Shown piece after piece: positions 1-10,480 of a stretch of DNA of 64,000 bases. Numbering within the stretch: the first letter of the stretch is position 1; the number at the start of each line of letters is the position of its first letter. Source of the DNA: Bradysia coprophila (taxonomy: Eukaryota > Arthropoda > Insecta > Diptera > Sciaridae); contig NW_023503375.1 of the NCBI RefSeq assembly GCF_014529535.1, positions 992,001 through 1,056,000 on the forward strand, in the 5' to 3' direction. Under the pieces are notes generated by a model that did no database searches, was not told where the DNA came from, and saw nothing but the letters and a program-made list of their open reading frames with translations. A program made the translations under genes and the position numbers.

Positions 1-494
1 ACGGCACCATGACCTGTAACAGTAAACAGTAAGTCATTTTTAAACTGTAAGTGAAATGCGCGACTGTGATTCAATAGTTTTTTAAATAGAGAAGACAAAA
101 AAAAATATTTTGTGTCTTATCCTGTATGACTGTTGACCTGATGCATGAAGGGGTTGTTTTGCGCGACCTGGATAACTACTCACCTTTTTGAACAACTTAG
201 GTATCGGGAAAATATTAGGTAAGTCAACGTAATGGTATGTGTTCAGTACTGAGTGTATTGACATCTCTGGTTTTATTATTGAGTAAAATGCCCATGTCCA
301 GCAGCTATCAAATCTCAATGATTGAAACATGTTGATTAGACTCACTTCTTGTCTCTCGTCAAAATTTTTGTACGTCCATCCAATAACAATCATTTTAGAG
401 CTCTTTCAAGGGCACCCGGAAACCCGGACGATGAAAAATCTTTTCCCCCGTCAATGATTCAAACAAAATCAAAATTCTAAAATTAAATTTTCTT
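1..494. other. 3' flank of PIG-P, nothing recognised
   Basis: This stretch lies downstream of PIG-P on the minus strand. It holds a minus-strand open frame (82-393, about 100 codons) with no domain I recognise and no clear splice context. I see no tRNA, repeat or promoter signal. Confidence 0.4.
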
Positions 495-499
495 TTATT
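494..499 (-). terminator. Poly(A) signal AATAAA overlapping the PIG-P stop
   Basis: On the minus strand the PIG-P stop codon TAA (497-495) is embedded in the hexamer AATAAA. If used, cleavage would leave a 3' UTR of only some 10-30 nt. The hexamer is seen directly; its use is inference. Confidence 0.4.
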
Positions 500-1082
500 C
501 GAACATACTGCGACACACCTCTGATATATCCAAATCACGCACACTGGGCACCGTTTTCCGATAATGCAACATACGCACATGATTCGGGTCTTTTGCTATG
601 ACACACCGTCTCTTATCCGAACAGTCACAATAATTTTCAATTTTACACTCCTCCTCGACATCACTATCCAATTGTCCATCACTTTTGTGCAATGTGCAAA
701 ATTCACTAACCTCCCAGCCGGCAGTCGGATCAATGTCAACTCTTCGATCGCATAACTTTCCGGTTTTGAATTGGAATTTACATCGACGGATCGAATAATT
801 GTCCCGGATTGTCGACACATGATCGACGTCGGCCGTAATGGATAGATTCAATGCGGGATAGATTAAAAATGCGAAAAACATCAATCCCATCATAACCACC
901 ATGGGCAGGAACATTGCAAAGTATTTGTCGGGAAGATAGGTCAATCCGAGACTGTTTTCCAAGAAGTCGTCCGGAACGAAGGCCCAGAACAGGTATAAGA
1001 TGAGTAGCGTTTTGAATAGTAGAAATACGGCGAATCCATAGACAGCTCGGTGTGGTGTTGGTGCGGGTGTATGTTCTGGCAT
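495..1082 (-). CDS. PIG-P: PIG-P, subunit of GPI-GlcNAc transferase
   Basis: The 195-residue protein is subunit P of the ER-membrane complex that transfers GlcNAc to phosphatidylinositol, the first step of GPI-anchor synthesis. The PIG-P domain covers roughly residues 10-75: an opening 'TPHRAVYGF' followed by two hydrophobic membrane segments around the conserved 'LGLTYLPDKYFAMFLP'. Beyond the domain is an acidic, Cys-containing tail of about 120 residues with several Cys pairs, longer than the short PIG-P of many animals. I start at the Met at 1082, not the upstream in-frame Met at 1265, because that longer frame runs through intron and Pcc1 exon sequence. The start lies 8 nt after the stop of Pcc1, so the two are probably co-transcribed. 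Confidence 0.85.
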   Translation of the reverse strand: MPEHTPAPTPHRAVYGFAVFLLFKTLLILYLFWAFVPDDFLENSLGLTYLPDKYFAMFLPMVVMMGLMFFAFLIYPALNLSITADVDHVSTIRDNYSIRRCKFQFKTGKLCDRRVDIDPTAGWEVSEFCTLHKSDGQLDSDVEEECKIENYCDCSDKRRCVIAKDPNHVRMLHYRKTVPSVRDLDISEVCRSMFE

Positions 1083-1090
1083 CTTATTGC

Positions 1091-1497
1091 TTAATAGAAA
1101 TCGTACTTTTCTGTGGGCGAACCGAATTGATCCAACGTTTCGCAGCAAAGAATCAGTGATTCGAAGAACGATGTCATTCCAACGCGTACATTTTTTGCTT
1201 GCTCGCCGGAAAAGTATCTGAAAACGGGAAGGCTGAGGTAGTACAGCAGCAAAACGAAAATACATTCCCCCAACTTACACAATGAGTTTACTATCTTCGA
1301 GTGAAAGTGTTTTGAACACGGCACTCCGTCGCGGTTCCTCGTCCACGCGTAAAACGTCGTAGGCTACTTCGGCTTGTCGTCTCGTTGGAAATGGAATCTT
1401 TATTGATCTGAAAACGAGAAGTAAAAATGGATCACACGTTGTGTGTTTATGAACTTGATCTTAAGGATTACACTTCATATGGTGGTATGCTGGTCAT
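1091..1497 (-). CDS. Pcc1: Pcc1/LAGE3-type EKC/KEOPS complex subunit, three exons
   Basis: Exons 1497-1472, 1407-1279 and 1217-1091 (minus strand) join in phase across GT-AG introns to give a 93-residue protein. It matches the CTAG/Pcc1 family: an opening 'IKIPFPTRRQAEVAYDVL', a central 'VDEEPRRSAVFKTLSLE', and a C-terminal helix carrying 'VGMTSFFESLILC' and 'LDQFG'. Pcc1 is the dimerisation subunit of KEOPS, which makes N6-threonylcarbamoyladenosine at A37 of tRNAs. Length is typical of the family. Exon 1 encodes only the first nine codons; it is the least certain exon, but it restores the frame exactly (GT plus A gives Val). PIG-P begins 8 nt after this stop. No separate promoter fits in that gap, so a dicistronic mRNA is the simplest reading. 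Confidence 0.85.
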
Positions 1498-2145
1498 TGC
1501 TTTGAATTGATTACAACAAATTATTTCGGCAGTTCAAAGTTTCGAGTCTGTTTTACCAAATGAAATAGTCTGACATTTTCGAACATTTGAACAGCTGTTG
1601 TTGTTTGTTCGATTTTCGAACACCTAGAGAAGCATGTTGTCCAGCAATTATTCGAAAAATATAAGTTCGTCTCAGCGTTTGTTGAGAGTAGAACTTTAAA
1701 GTCAATTCATGTCAAGTTTAGTCATTTGGACAGGACCTGGTTCATTGTCGTTTACATTTTCAGATCGAAATTTGCGTTGGAAATCACTGAAAAATTCTTG
1801 GGGCGAATTAAACTCCTGGTTTTTGTTGTTCTCATAGATTGTGCCATAGCACTGTAGCTCCAAGCATTAATACTCTTATTCCTGGAGTCAGAAAGACTTC
1901 AATTTTGATAAATGAAGGTTGAGTGTTCCAACTCACACCAAGATCAAGCAACGGGTACCTTTATAATGGTCCGTGTTATTTCATTAAGATCCCGTTTTTA
2001 GTACACTATATCTTCGAAAAATATACGAAAATTGAACGATTTCCCAGTTGACATTGACATTTCTCGCACTGAAAATAAATAAATAAAACAAAAATTGTTG
2101 TCGTTTCTCGTGCATTGTAAAGAAATAGAATTAATTAATCGAATT
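1498..2145. other. Divergent intergenic region between Pcc1 and the 2146 gene
   Basis: About 650 bp between two genes transcribed away from each other; both promoters are expected here. I see no TATA box at a convincing distance and no repeat. Palindromic 'TTCGAA'-type words recur around 1579-1655, of unknown meaning. Confidence 0.35.
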
Positions 2146-2562
2146 ATGAATTCGGAGACGATAAAAGGACGGCTGAGTCAACACGTCAAAAGACGATTAC
2201 AGAGTCAGGAATCAATCGAAAATAAAATACATCCGAATCAAATACAACCGAGCGCTGCAACAACAGTGATACGGAATCAAGTCATTATCAAGCAGGAAGA
2301 CGAGTCTGAAAGTACGGTGAAATCGGTGAAAAAACGCAAAATGACCAAAAAATCCTCGTCGCACAGTGTTGAGTCGAATCCGGATGAAGATGAGAAATGT
2401 GACAATCGTAGTGACAAGGTGGACACCAGTTTAGACATTCTGACATTGATATTAAACCATAAAAAATCAGAGTTTTTGAGAAATCCTGAAATCGTTCAAT
2501 TGTTATGTGATATCAATAAGAAGAAGAGTACGACACTAGATGATCTTATTCAGAGCCAATAA
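2146..2562 (+). CDS. Small basic, probably nuclear protein, family not recognised
   Basis: A 138-residue protein in one exon. I start at the ATG at 2146 because the longer frame to 2095 opens with TTG codons. The N-terminal 30 residues are basic, with a possible amphipathic helix ('RLSQHVKRRLQ'). The middle is low complexity and charged, with a Lys-rich run near residues 62-72 ('KKRKMTKK') that could be a nuclear localisation signal, followed by a Ser/Asp/Glu-rich stretch. The C-terminal 45 residues look folded and helical ('LDILTLILNHKKSEFLRNPEIVQLL'-type pattern). An AATAAA follows at 2606-2611. The conserved-looking C-terminal helix suggests a protein-interaction module in a nuclear factor, but I cannot name a family. 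Confidence 0.6.
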   Translation: MNSETIKGRLSQHVKRRLQSQESIENKIHPNQIQPSAATTVIRNQVIIKQEDESESTVKSVKKRKMTKKSSSHSVESNPDEDEKCDNRSDKVDTSLDILTLILNHKKSEFLRNPEIVQLLCDINKKKSTTLDDLIQSQ

Positions 2563-2692
2563 ACTAAGCATTTTTATTTTTCATAAATTGGTTTTTTCTG
2601 TCTTCAATAAAGGGACAGCCATTTTAATGGTTAAGGGTTAAAATTCACCCGACCATTAAGACTGACGCATTACAACGGATATTTCCAATTAA

Positions 2693-2908
2693 CCTGTCAC
2701 ATACGTCTATTCATCTGTTATCGATAACGACGACAAAAATAATGACAAGCTCTTGGTAATATGGTCCTTTATACAGTAAAATGAATGTAAAAAAAAATTG
2801 AAGTGCAAGATTTGAAATCAACCTATTAAAAATAACTTGATCGATCGAAGTAATAGACCGAATAGACCCGACAATAATACAGGTCATATGTTTGCCGTCT
2901 GTAACAGA
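2693..2908 (+). mobile_element. piggyBac-like MITE, copy A (216 bp, TTAA-flanked)
   Basis: The element is bounded on both sides by TTAA (2689-2692 and 2909-2912). It has imperfect inverted ends, CCTGTCACATACG on the left and the complement of CGTCTGTAACAG on the right. Three further copies of the same ~215 bp sequence lie in the window: near 46,985-47,195 (+), 49,355-49,560 (-) and 59,288-59,496 (+). All share a core 'GATAACGACGAC' and the right end. It has no coding capacity. TTAA duplication is the piggyBac hallmark, so I assign it there tentatively. Confidence 0.6.
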
Positions 2909-2912
2909 TTAA

Positions 2913-4443
2913 GAATAATGTGGGACTTGGGACTTGTCGTGGTTTCTTAAGACATAAATTTCGTGTAACAAGTTGCGTGCACGTGGCTACCAAAAAGGTA
3001 GAAAATACTATTTTCGAATTAAATCTAGATATTCATATGTTAAACCAAATTATACTCAAATAAATCGTCTTTCGCTTGACGCTCGAGTGATGAAGTACGA
3101 AATAAGAAAATATTTCTTAGGAATAAGAAACAAGAAATCATCTCCACAAGGAATATCAGCACATAAGCACACTAGTTCTTTTCCTAAAGCATCCTCGAGA
3201 TGTCTAGGCCCAACAGCTAACTGGGGGACTCGTCAGTGCCGAAAGCTTTATGACTACATGCGTTCTACGGTTCAGGAAGGAATCCGCAGGTGACCTTGGG
3301 GTCATTGGGGTGTAACTCTATGCATACAAAACTCAATACATCACACGGAAAAGTTCTTTCGGACTTTGTCCTTGTGATGTAAATGACTAGTGAATAACTA
3401 AATGACTAGTTATTAACAACAACTTTCTGCTCTATCAAATTTTCCTAAATTTTATTTGATTTTCTTCCCTGCGAGAATTTGAGTGTCTTTCAAAACGTCA
3501 TACAATTTTCTGTATTGTAAAATTCCTAACTTTTATGTTCAAGGATATGAGTTTGAGGATGAGTACAACGTGAGCGGAGCGAGCGGATGTTTTGTGCGCT
3601 AAAAATGTTTCACTTTTTGGGTTTGAGATTCGTCAAATGTACTGAAAAAAAAGTTTGTTCGAAAAAGAGGACAAAAGAACGAGACGAAAAAACTGGATGA
3701 ATGGGAACCCTACTAAGGGGCTATTCAAATAAAGGGCACACCTTAAAATGAGGGCATCCTACTACGTTTTACACGTTTTTCGAAAAGTGATCACAAAATG
3801 TGTGTATCCAAAATTCAGATTACCAGATTACCAGATCTTGAAGAAATAATCGAATCGAAATAAAATATTTGCGAAAAGATTGCACACGCCAAGTACTCTT
3901 AAGTCAATCAAAAGTTGTATTTACGGCGAATTATACTTCATTTGTGATTTGACCTGAATGATATATCACCGAAATGCTTCGGCTTCGGCCTCATGCAACA
4001 CTTTCAATTGCTAATCAAAATATGTCTCAATTAGTACAGGAAAACGAATTTCCCTCATTTTGTTGACCAAAGTTAAAGTGAACATCATCCCCTGAATTTC
4101 GAAGCGAAAAATAGTTTTTTTCGTATTTCGCATGAGTCACCTGCGCCCTCTACAGTGATCGCAAAAATCGATATATGTGTTTAGTATCAATAGAGAATTT
4201 GAAGGACAGACTGCAACTCTAATTTTCTCTTCGGTTTACGAAAAAATGATGCAATTTGATAAATTGCACAATTTAAGTCACCCATAACATTTACGTAGTC
4301 TACGAACATACAGTCAATATTTACCGAGTGTTGTGAACAGCTAGTGACAACATTGCCGATTGATACACACAAAACGTTAAACGAAGTTCTAACCTCAATA
4401 ACAATACAAAACAACTAAAACGTGCAATCGAAACACCGACAGG
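2913..4443. other. Intergenic, no gene recognised
   Basis: About 1.5 kb between the MITE and TTC27. A 106-codon open frame at 2973-3293 has no recognisable domain. A GC-rich self-complementary motif (gagcggagcgagcgg) near 3573 resembles loops of fold-back repeats seen elsewhere in the window. The last few hundred bases must contain the TTC27 promoter and 5' UTR, but I see no clear core element. Confidence 0.35.
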
Positions 4444-7186
4444 ATGGATGAGTTTTCAGACCTGTGGATGTGCAACTATGTTGATAATCAGAAGCAAAAC
4501 CATGGTAAACAAATCCTTAACTGGCCACGTAGCCGAATAGTCATTTCATTTCTGTTCCATTAGCATTGCACCCCAATTTGCAACTTATTTGGAAGTGCAA
4601 CTGGGAACATTTCATGCGACTGCCTGTGACGAGCAAACTGTTGCTGGATGTGACCAAGAATGCATCGAACGATGACGACTTCGAAATTATCGGTGCCAAT
4701 CAGACCGAACTTCTTGCGATAGCAATATCAAGTCTGCAGCTGTTTGTGCAACAAAATTTTATCGGGCCAAACATTGAGTTCGTTTCGAAGGGCTTACCCT
4801 CGTCGAATGAACTCCGCGTTTTGCTTCAAGTCAACGGAGTCGAACTGAATGGCAATGTGGAGAAACCGGAGCTGTTACTGCTCAGCATGAAAATAGTCAA
4901 AAAATTGCTGAAATTGTCGCCGACATACTATGTACTGCAGTGGTGGTATCTACGGATTCTATACATTTATAATGAAGTTCTCGACGAACCATGCGAAGTC
5001 GTATACGATGACTTTTGTGTCTATTCGGAGGAATTATTGAAACAGTTGGACAATTTGCCTAGCATTGAGACGAGGGTGCTAGTGCTCTTAGAGATAAGCC
5101 AGCAATATTTGGCGTACAAACGTGTATTGAAATCGGAAGACCACTTGACGATGGCACGAAATCTGCTAAATGCTAAGCTTGACGTTACAGGTAAGACACG
5201 AAAGTTCATGGGCACTTGATGCAGGAGAATTGAATGACCTAATTCTGTCTTGCAGGTGCGCTTGGTATGCGAACGAAGTTCCAACAAAAACCGTTGCCCC
5301 TATTGTCGCTGAAAATCGAAGGGGATTTTGAAAAACTTGCATCGAACGACGTTACACACAGTGAGACGTTGCTACCGAAGCTGCTGAGGCATGACGATGA
5401 TACCCGGCTGGAAAAGGTTCAATTTCAGTCAGAGGAAGATAACACAATCAAGGAGATTCCAAGCTTGATCCAGCTGTTGGTCTTAGCGACGGTGTAAGTT
5501 GGTTGGTTTCATTGCGAAATTACATCACGTAACCCACCATTTGATCTTAACACAGCCATCACATCCAAAAATCTCAGCCCAAAGATCGGCTTGCTAATGA
5601 GGAACTCGAACCGTACCTAATGACACTATTGTATCAAACGAAAGGACCGTGGTCGTCCCGAATTGCAACATTGTTAATGAACATTAACATGGAAGCTAGT
5701 CACAAACGAACGGTTGACCGAAGTCTTCGACAGTGCGAAGAAATTTCCAAAATAATCAGTGCGACCAGTGTACCGTCGAAGCAAAGGTAACATACGAAAG
5801 CAAACAGTTAGATGCACATTTTATTAACCGGCTGCATTTCATCAACAGGTTGTCCTTTGTGTACGCATCATTCACACGTCCGAGATGGTTCGTACAAGTT
5901 CAACTGGCTGATTTGATGCTCAGTCTTGGTTTGTTGAAGAGTGCCCTGGAGTGCTACCTGAAAATCCAGAAGTGGGAAGAAGTCATTGTCTGCTACACAC
6001 TTCTCGAGCTGCGCCACAAAGCGGCTGATGTAATTCGACAAGAATTGGAAAAGAAACCGACAGTGGAATTGTACTGCTTGTTGGGCGATGCAACGGATGA
6101 TCCACAATTTTACGAAGAGGCTTGGAGACTGTCGAAGGAAAAAAGCGGCCGCGTCCAAAGGCATTGGGGCGGATTCTATTTTGCTCGCAGGGACTACGAA
6201 AAATGCATTTCGCATCTGCAAAAGTCGTTGGAATTGAATAATTTGCAGGAAACTGTTTGGTCAAGACTGGGCTTTGCAGCAATCCAACTGGGAAAGTGGG
6301 AACTCGCGGCCAAGGCTTATCGAATGTATACGTTCATCGAACCGAACGGTTTCGAGGGGTGGAATAATCTGGCAAGAGCTTACACCCAATTGCACGACAC
6401 AAAACGGGCGCACAAAGTGTTGCAGGAGGCAATCAAATGCAATTACGACAACTGTAAAGTCTGGGAAAACTTTCTCACCATCAGCATGATGACGGACAAT
6501 TTTGAAGATATTTTGCGTTCGAACGAAAGATTAATTGATTTGAAGGGAAAATACTTCGACAGAGAGTCACTGCATCTTGTGGTCCATGCCATTGCTGAGA
6601 ATGTTCCAGATGCGAATAACCTACCGACACTGCGACTGAAGAAAAGGGCACAGGATCTGTTGGGTCATCTGTGTACATTGCTGCCGAGTGAAGGAAAGTT
6701 ATGGGAATTTTCGTCTGTATTGTGCATTGGCGAACCATTGGCTCAAGCACAAAAATTGCAAAGAGCCTTTCGATGTTACACGCAGGTAATTGGTTGCGGA
6801 AATAGTTGAATCGATCAAGTTGTTTGATAAAATTGTACCGTTGAATCAGGCTCAAAGTTTGTCCTGGTCTAATAATCCCAAGACCGCCCGGAAAGTGTTG
6901 GAAGTCTGTCAACAACTTTGTATAGCCAGTCTTGCCGGATTCGCCGACCATAAAAGCAGCGAACGATCATTGGCTTTGTCGCAATTGTCGTCAGCAAGGC
7001 TTAGCGCTCAGGTAAATTTGTTTTATCCAAATTTGTGTTCAACGCAAATGAACTCAAAAGTCCAATCTTCTACAGGGAAGTATACGCGCTCTCAGCGAAC
7101 ATAATTACTCTGAATGCTCCCAATTGACCGATGAGCTTAGTGGTTTGTTGGATCAAATCAAGGACGTGCTGCTGAAAAATCTTTAG
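4444..7186 (+). CDS. TTC27: TTC27, tetratricopeptide repeat protein 27, seven exons
   Basis: Exons 4444-4504, 4564-5190, 5256-5493, 5556-5786, 5849-6785, 6850-7011 and 7076-7186 join in phase through GT-AG introns of 60-65 nt to give 788 residues, close to the ~840 of the vertebrate protein. The N-terminal half carries the poorly repetitive helical region. Family landmarks follow in order: 'KGPWSS', 'VQLADLMLSLG', 'IRQELEKKPTVELYCLLGD', 'ALKCNY'-like 'EAIKCNYDN', and 'ERLIDLKGKY'. At least three TPR units lie within about residues 490-640 ('AFAAIQLGKWELAAKAYR', 'WNNLARAYTQLHDTKRAHKVLQ'). The yeast relative (Emw1) is linked to cell-wall integrity; the animal role is poorly defined. A continuation through 5787 would give a spurious alternative start, so I use the spliced junction at 5786/5849. 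Confidence 0.9.
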
Positions 7187-8212
7187 TTGAACGGATCGTC
7201 TTTTTTGTATATCACATTTGTCATGTAGAGCCTAGCCTAAGTGGATGTCGTGAATATAATTCATTGTGTGCGGAAATAATTTATTCGTTGGCGTCTTACT
7301 TAGCATATTATTACCAGAAATATCTATTCGTTACTTTGAGAAGATCCAAATTTATTCAGCAGAGTCAGACAATGAATTTGTTAAAATTTGGCTGAATCTA
7401 TTACTGGAATCGTCATTCATATTTTTGATAGTGTCGCCGCTTACTCAGGTCTGGCCACAAAGATCTGGCAGAAAATTTCTCGAATAAACCGCTTCTTATT
7501 GCTGGACATTTTGAAAATAATTTGAGGAATTTGACGATCTTTTATGGTCAGTCTTTCGATGACGGCTATAATTCAATAATTTACCGTCGACGTTAGCAAG
7601 GGCTTTGTTACTAGCCATTGCTAACCGTTGCTAACCATTTTAGAACGAATACTAAATTTGACTCATCAATGTCGAATATCATGTGTCAGCAGGACGTAGT
7701 GACTGACCATTAGTTGACTTGTTTCTTCCACATTTTTTTAAGAATTTTTCTCGTAATTTAGGTCCTTGGTATGAAAAGTTGTATCTGTTCTAGATGGTTG
7801 ATTTGAGGCAATTTCGCGAGTTGTAGCCCTTCTTCTTCTTCTTCTTTTTCAGCCTGTTTCTATCCACTGCTGGATTTCATTTCATTTATTTCAGTTTAAA
7901 TTAAAAAAAAAACATCTGCGTAGCTCTAGTGTGACGAAGTCAATTCGAAAGAGCTACGATTTTTTTTTTGTTAAATCAACTGAACAAAGTATAAAAATTC
8001 AAAACAACAAACGAATTGAAACAATAAAATTTAACTAAAGCAAAGGTGAGGGTGAAGGATGGATATTGCGAGATTCATAATTAAAATTGAAAAAAAAAAC
8101 AATTAGGAAGTAAAAATTCACAATGCTCGCAATCAGTCGTAGTTAAAGTTTTTAATGGAAGTAATACACAATAATAATGGAATTAAGCTCTAACAAGGTC
8201 GGAAAATCAAAA
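7187..8212. other. TTC27 3' flank with repeat debris
   Basis: No gene recognised. At 7784-7828 is a half copy of the fold-back family seen at 39.6 and 40.5 kb (core GGCAATTTCGCGAGTTGTAG). It is followed by a CTT microsatellite (7829-7850) and an A/T-rich tail leading into the LINE remnant. Confidence 0.5.
7784..7828 (+). repeat. Half copy of the TTCGCGAGTTGTAGCCC fold-back repeat
   Basis: This matches only the left half of the hairpin elements at 39,562-39,677 and 40,529-40,640, with no complementary right half. It breaks off into a CTT repeat. Confidence 0.5.
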
Positions 8213-8963
8213 TTAAAAATTAAAATCGCTACGACCTAACAAATAGGTCTTGAGTTCACGTGAGAATTCTTCATATCGAGGCAAGTTTCTAAGGGTCAAA
8301 GGCAGAGCGTTGAACAATGTGGGACCCGCGTATTGTAAGCTACGCTTACCGTAATTAGACTGAACGGAGGGCTTCTTCAGAAGATACGAAAACTTCGTAC
8401 TGTACCGGTTGTTATTGTCGGAAAAAATAGTCGAATGGTGCTTCACATCGTTCAAGCTGCAATACACATACTTGCAGACTGCAAACTCGTACATCTTAGA
8501 AACTGTGAGCATACGCGGAAACTCGGCACTAAACAGAAGCCTAGTCGGAAAGCGCAACGGAAGCTTGTGAGTAGCTTTAAGGGCTCTTTTGTGCAAGACC
8601 TCGAGCTCATCCATCATGCTCTTGTTAGCGGAACCCCACACACCGATACAGTACGTCAACGCAGTCGAGTAGTAGATAATTCTGAGGATCTTTCTCGGGA
8701 GAAAACGCAACCTCTTAATAACACCAGTGCCGCGCGAGACGGTGCTACTAACATTGACATAGTGCTCATTCCAACCGACATGCTCGTCCAGCACCAAACC
8801 CAGACACTTGACCGAGGAACACGTTTCGATCGTCACGCCATTAAACGTAATCGACCTTCACGGAAGTAAACCAGCTTAGTCTTACTCAAGTTCAAAGTCA
8901 ACTTGTTGACGCGAAAATACTCGGAAACGACTTTGAGGTCATCCGAGAGATCTGCGATGTTGT
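8213..8963 (-). pseudogene. Non-LTR retrotransposon reverse transcriptase, C-terminal fragment (frameshifted)
   Basis: Reading on the minus strand, 'SEYFRVNKLTLNLSKTK' is the end of an RT palm/thumb region. A one-base frameshift near 8860 follows, then 'FNGVTIETCSSVKCLGLVLD' and the C-terminal domain of Jockey/CR1-like LINE ORF2 proteins ('CIGVWGSA...LHKRALKA', 'YAGPTLFNALP'). The fragment ends at a stop at 8213. The 5' part of the element (endonuclease, most of the RT) is absent because the RTE-type piece abuts it at about 8965. Its own 3' end grades into A-rich sequence. Confidence 0.75.
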
Positions 8964-8966
8964 CTA

Positions 8967-10098
8967 CTGGATGTAGGCCTCTCCAACTTCTTTCCATTTC
9001 GTACGATCCATGGCCATTTGCAGCCAGTTTGTATCTGCAATATTCTTAATTCCGTTTGTCCATCTCTCTGATGTTCTACCTATAGCTCGTCTTTTATATA
9101 GTCGCCAGTTCATGATCGTTTTGGTCCAACGTTCGTCTGTCCTTCTTGCAATATGTCCCGCTCCATTTCAGAGATGCTATTCTTTCCATGACATCAACTA
9201 TCCATTGATTCGTCATTCTGTCTCTGAGTGTTATTCCAAGCATACTCCGTTCCATGGCTCTTTGTGTCACTCTCAATTTATCTTCGGATGCTTTCGTTAA
9301 AGTTAACGTTTCCGCTCCATAAGTGAACACTGGAAGGACACAAGTGTCGAAAACTTTGCGTTTCAGACTATTATTCAATTTGCTTTCGAAAATTAGTCTG
9401 AGTTTTCCGAACCCATGCAAGACCAATCCTATGTCTTATTTCTGCAGTTTGGTTGTCCAGACCTAACTTATGTCCTAGATATACGTAGCTGCCGACTTGT
9501 TCAATGACAGTGTCACCAATTTTGATTTCTCTATCGCCCCCGATGTTGGTCATGACTTTTGTTTTCGATAAGTTCATCTTGAGGCCAACTTTGCTTGCCT
9601 CTTCACTTAACTGTTGTAGCATAAGCTGAGCCTGACCTAGATTCGCTGCTATCGGTACAATGTCATCAGCGAAGCAGAGACTGCTCATCAGGTACTCTCC
9701 ATTTATCTTAATTCCCATTTTACTCCAGTTTAACTTCCTAAAAACACTCTGCAGAATCGCTGTGAATAATTTCGGTGAAATGGTGTCACCCTGCCTTACA
9801 CCTCGGCCGATTCTGAATTTCTCCGTGCTCTTATGAAGTTTTATACATGAAGTACCATTTTTGTACACATATCGAATTGTGTTGGAGTACATTGAGTCTA
9901 CTCTACATTAGTCTAATGCGTCCAATATCGACCATGTTTCCACTGAATCGAAAGCTTTTTCGAAGTCTATGAATAGCATGACTATGTCGATGTTGTATTC
10001 ACGACACTTCTCAATAAGCGTTCTCATCACCTGCAAATGGTCGTTTGTGCTGAAACCAGATCTGAAAGCAGCTTGTTCAACAAGTTGTAGCCCGAACG
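8967..10098 (-). pseudogene. RTE-type non-LTR retrotransposon, RT C-terminal fragment
   Basis: Three frames on the minus strand together give RT motifs in order: 'FRSGFSTNDHLQ', 'IDFEKAFDSVE' (motif A), 'GRGVRQGDTISPKLF', 'CFADDIV' (catalytic motif C), 'LKMNLSKTK', then the RTE-typical C-terminus 'QRAMERSMLGITLRDR' and 'EVGEAYIQ' with a stop at about 8967. Frameshifts near 9900 and 9400 break the frame. The element is 5'-truncated at about 10,098, with no endonuclease domain. Its stop sits directly against the other LINE fragment, as expected for a 5'-truncated insertion into older LINE sequence. Confidence 0.8.
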
Positions 10099-10105
10099 TA
10101 ATAAT

Positions 10106-10480
10106 GTGTGTATGTCTTGGGCAGCGTGTTTTAGGCTTTTTCGCGTGTCCAAAAGAAATGACACAAGCGAAAATGCCTAAAAACTGCTGACCAGAACCCC
10201 CATTTTCATCCCCGACACATGAAAATAACTATTGTTACCTGCCCCACGCGAAAGTTGACCATTATAGAGCAGTTTGCCCGCTGTGAAAATGATCCATTAC
10301 ACAATAGCTATTTGCGTATCTGTTTGAGACAACGGATTTTAGCTGATTTTGCATGTTATACCCCGTTGAAAATGGTTAAAATCAATCGTCCAAAACAGAC
10401 ACTAAAAAAAATTCTTGTAAGGGGACGAGAACCCGAAAAGCCAATTAAAAATCCTTCGTTTTCGGCGACAAAACATTAAA
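10106..10480 (+). repeat. Two diverged fold-back repeats
   Basis: Around 10,118-10,190 and 10,302-10,410 lie palindromic sequences related to the 39.6/40.5 kb family ('TTTTAGGC...GCCTAAAA', and 'CTGTTT...AAACAG' ends). Both are diverged and have lost some internal symmetry. No coding content. Confidence 0.45.

Noticed and set aside
82-393. Minus-strand frame of ~100 codons downstream of PIG-P
   Set aside because: Not recognisable, no splice context, and located in the expected 3' flank.
495-1265. Longer 256-residue form of PIG-P starting at 1265
   Set aside because: The extra N-terminus is intron and Pcc1 exon sequence in the wrong frame; PIG-P similarity starts just after the Met at 1082.
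5733-5848. Alternative TTC27 start at 5733
   Set aside because: It runs through the intron 5787-5848; the spliced frame restores the conserved protein.
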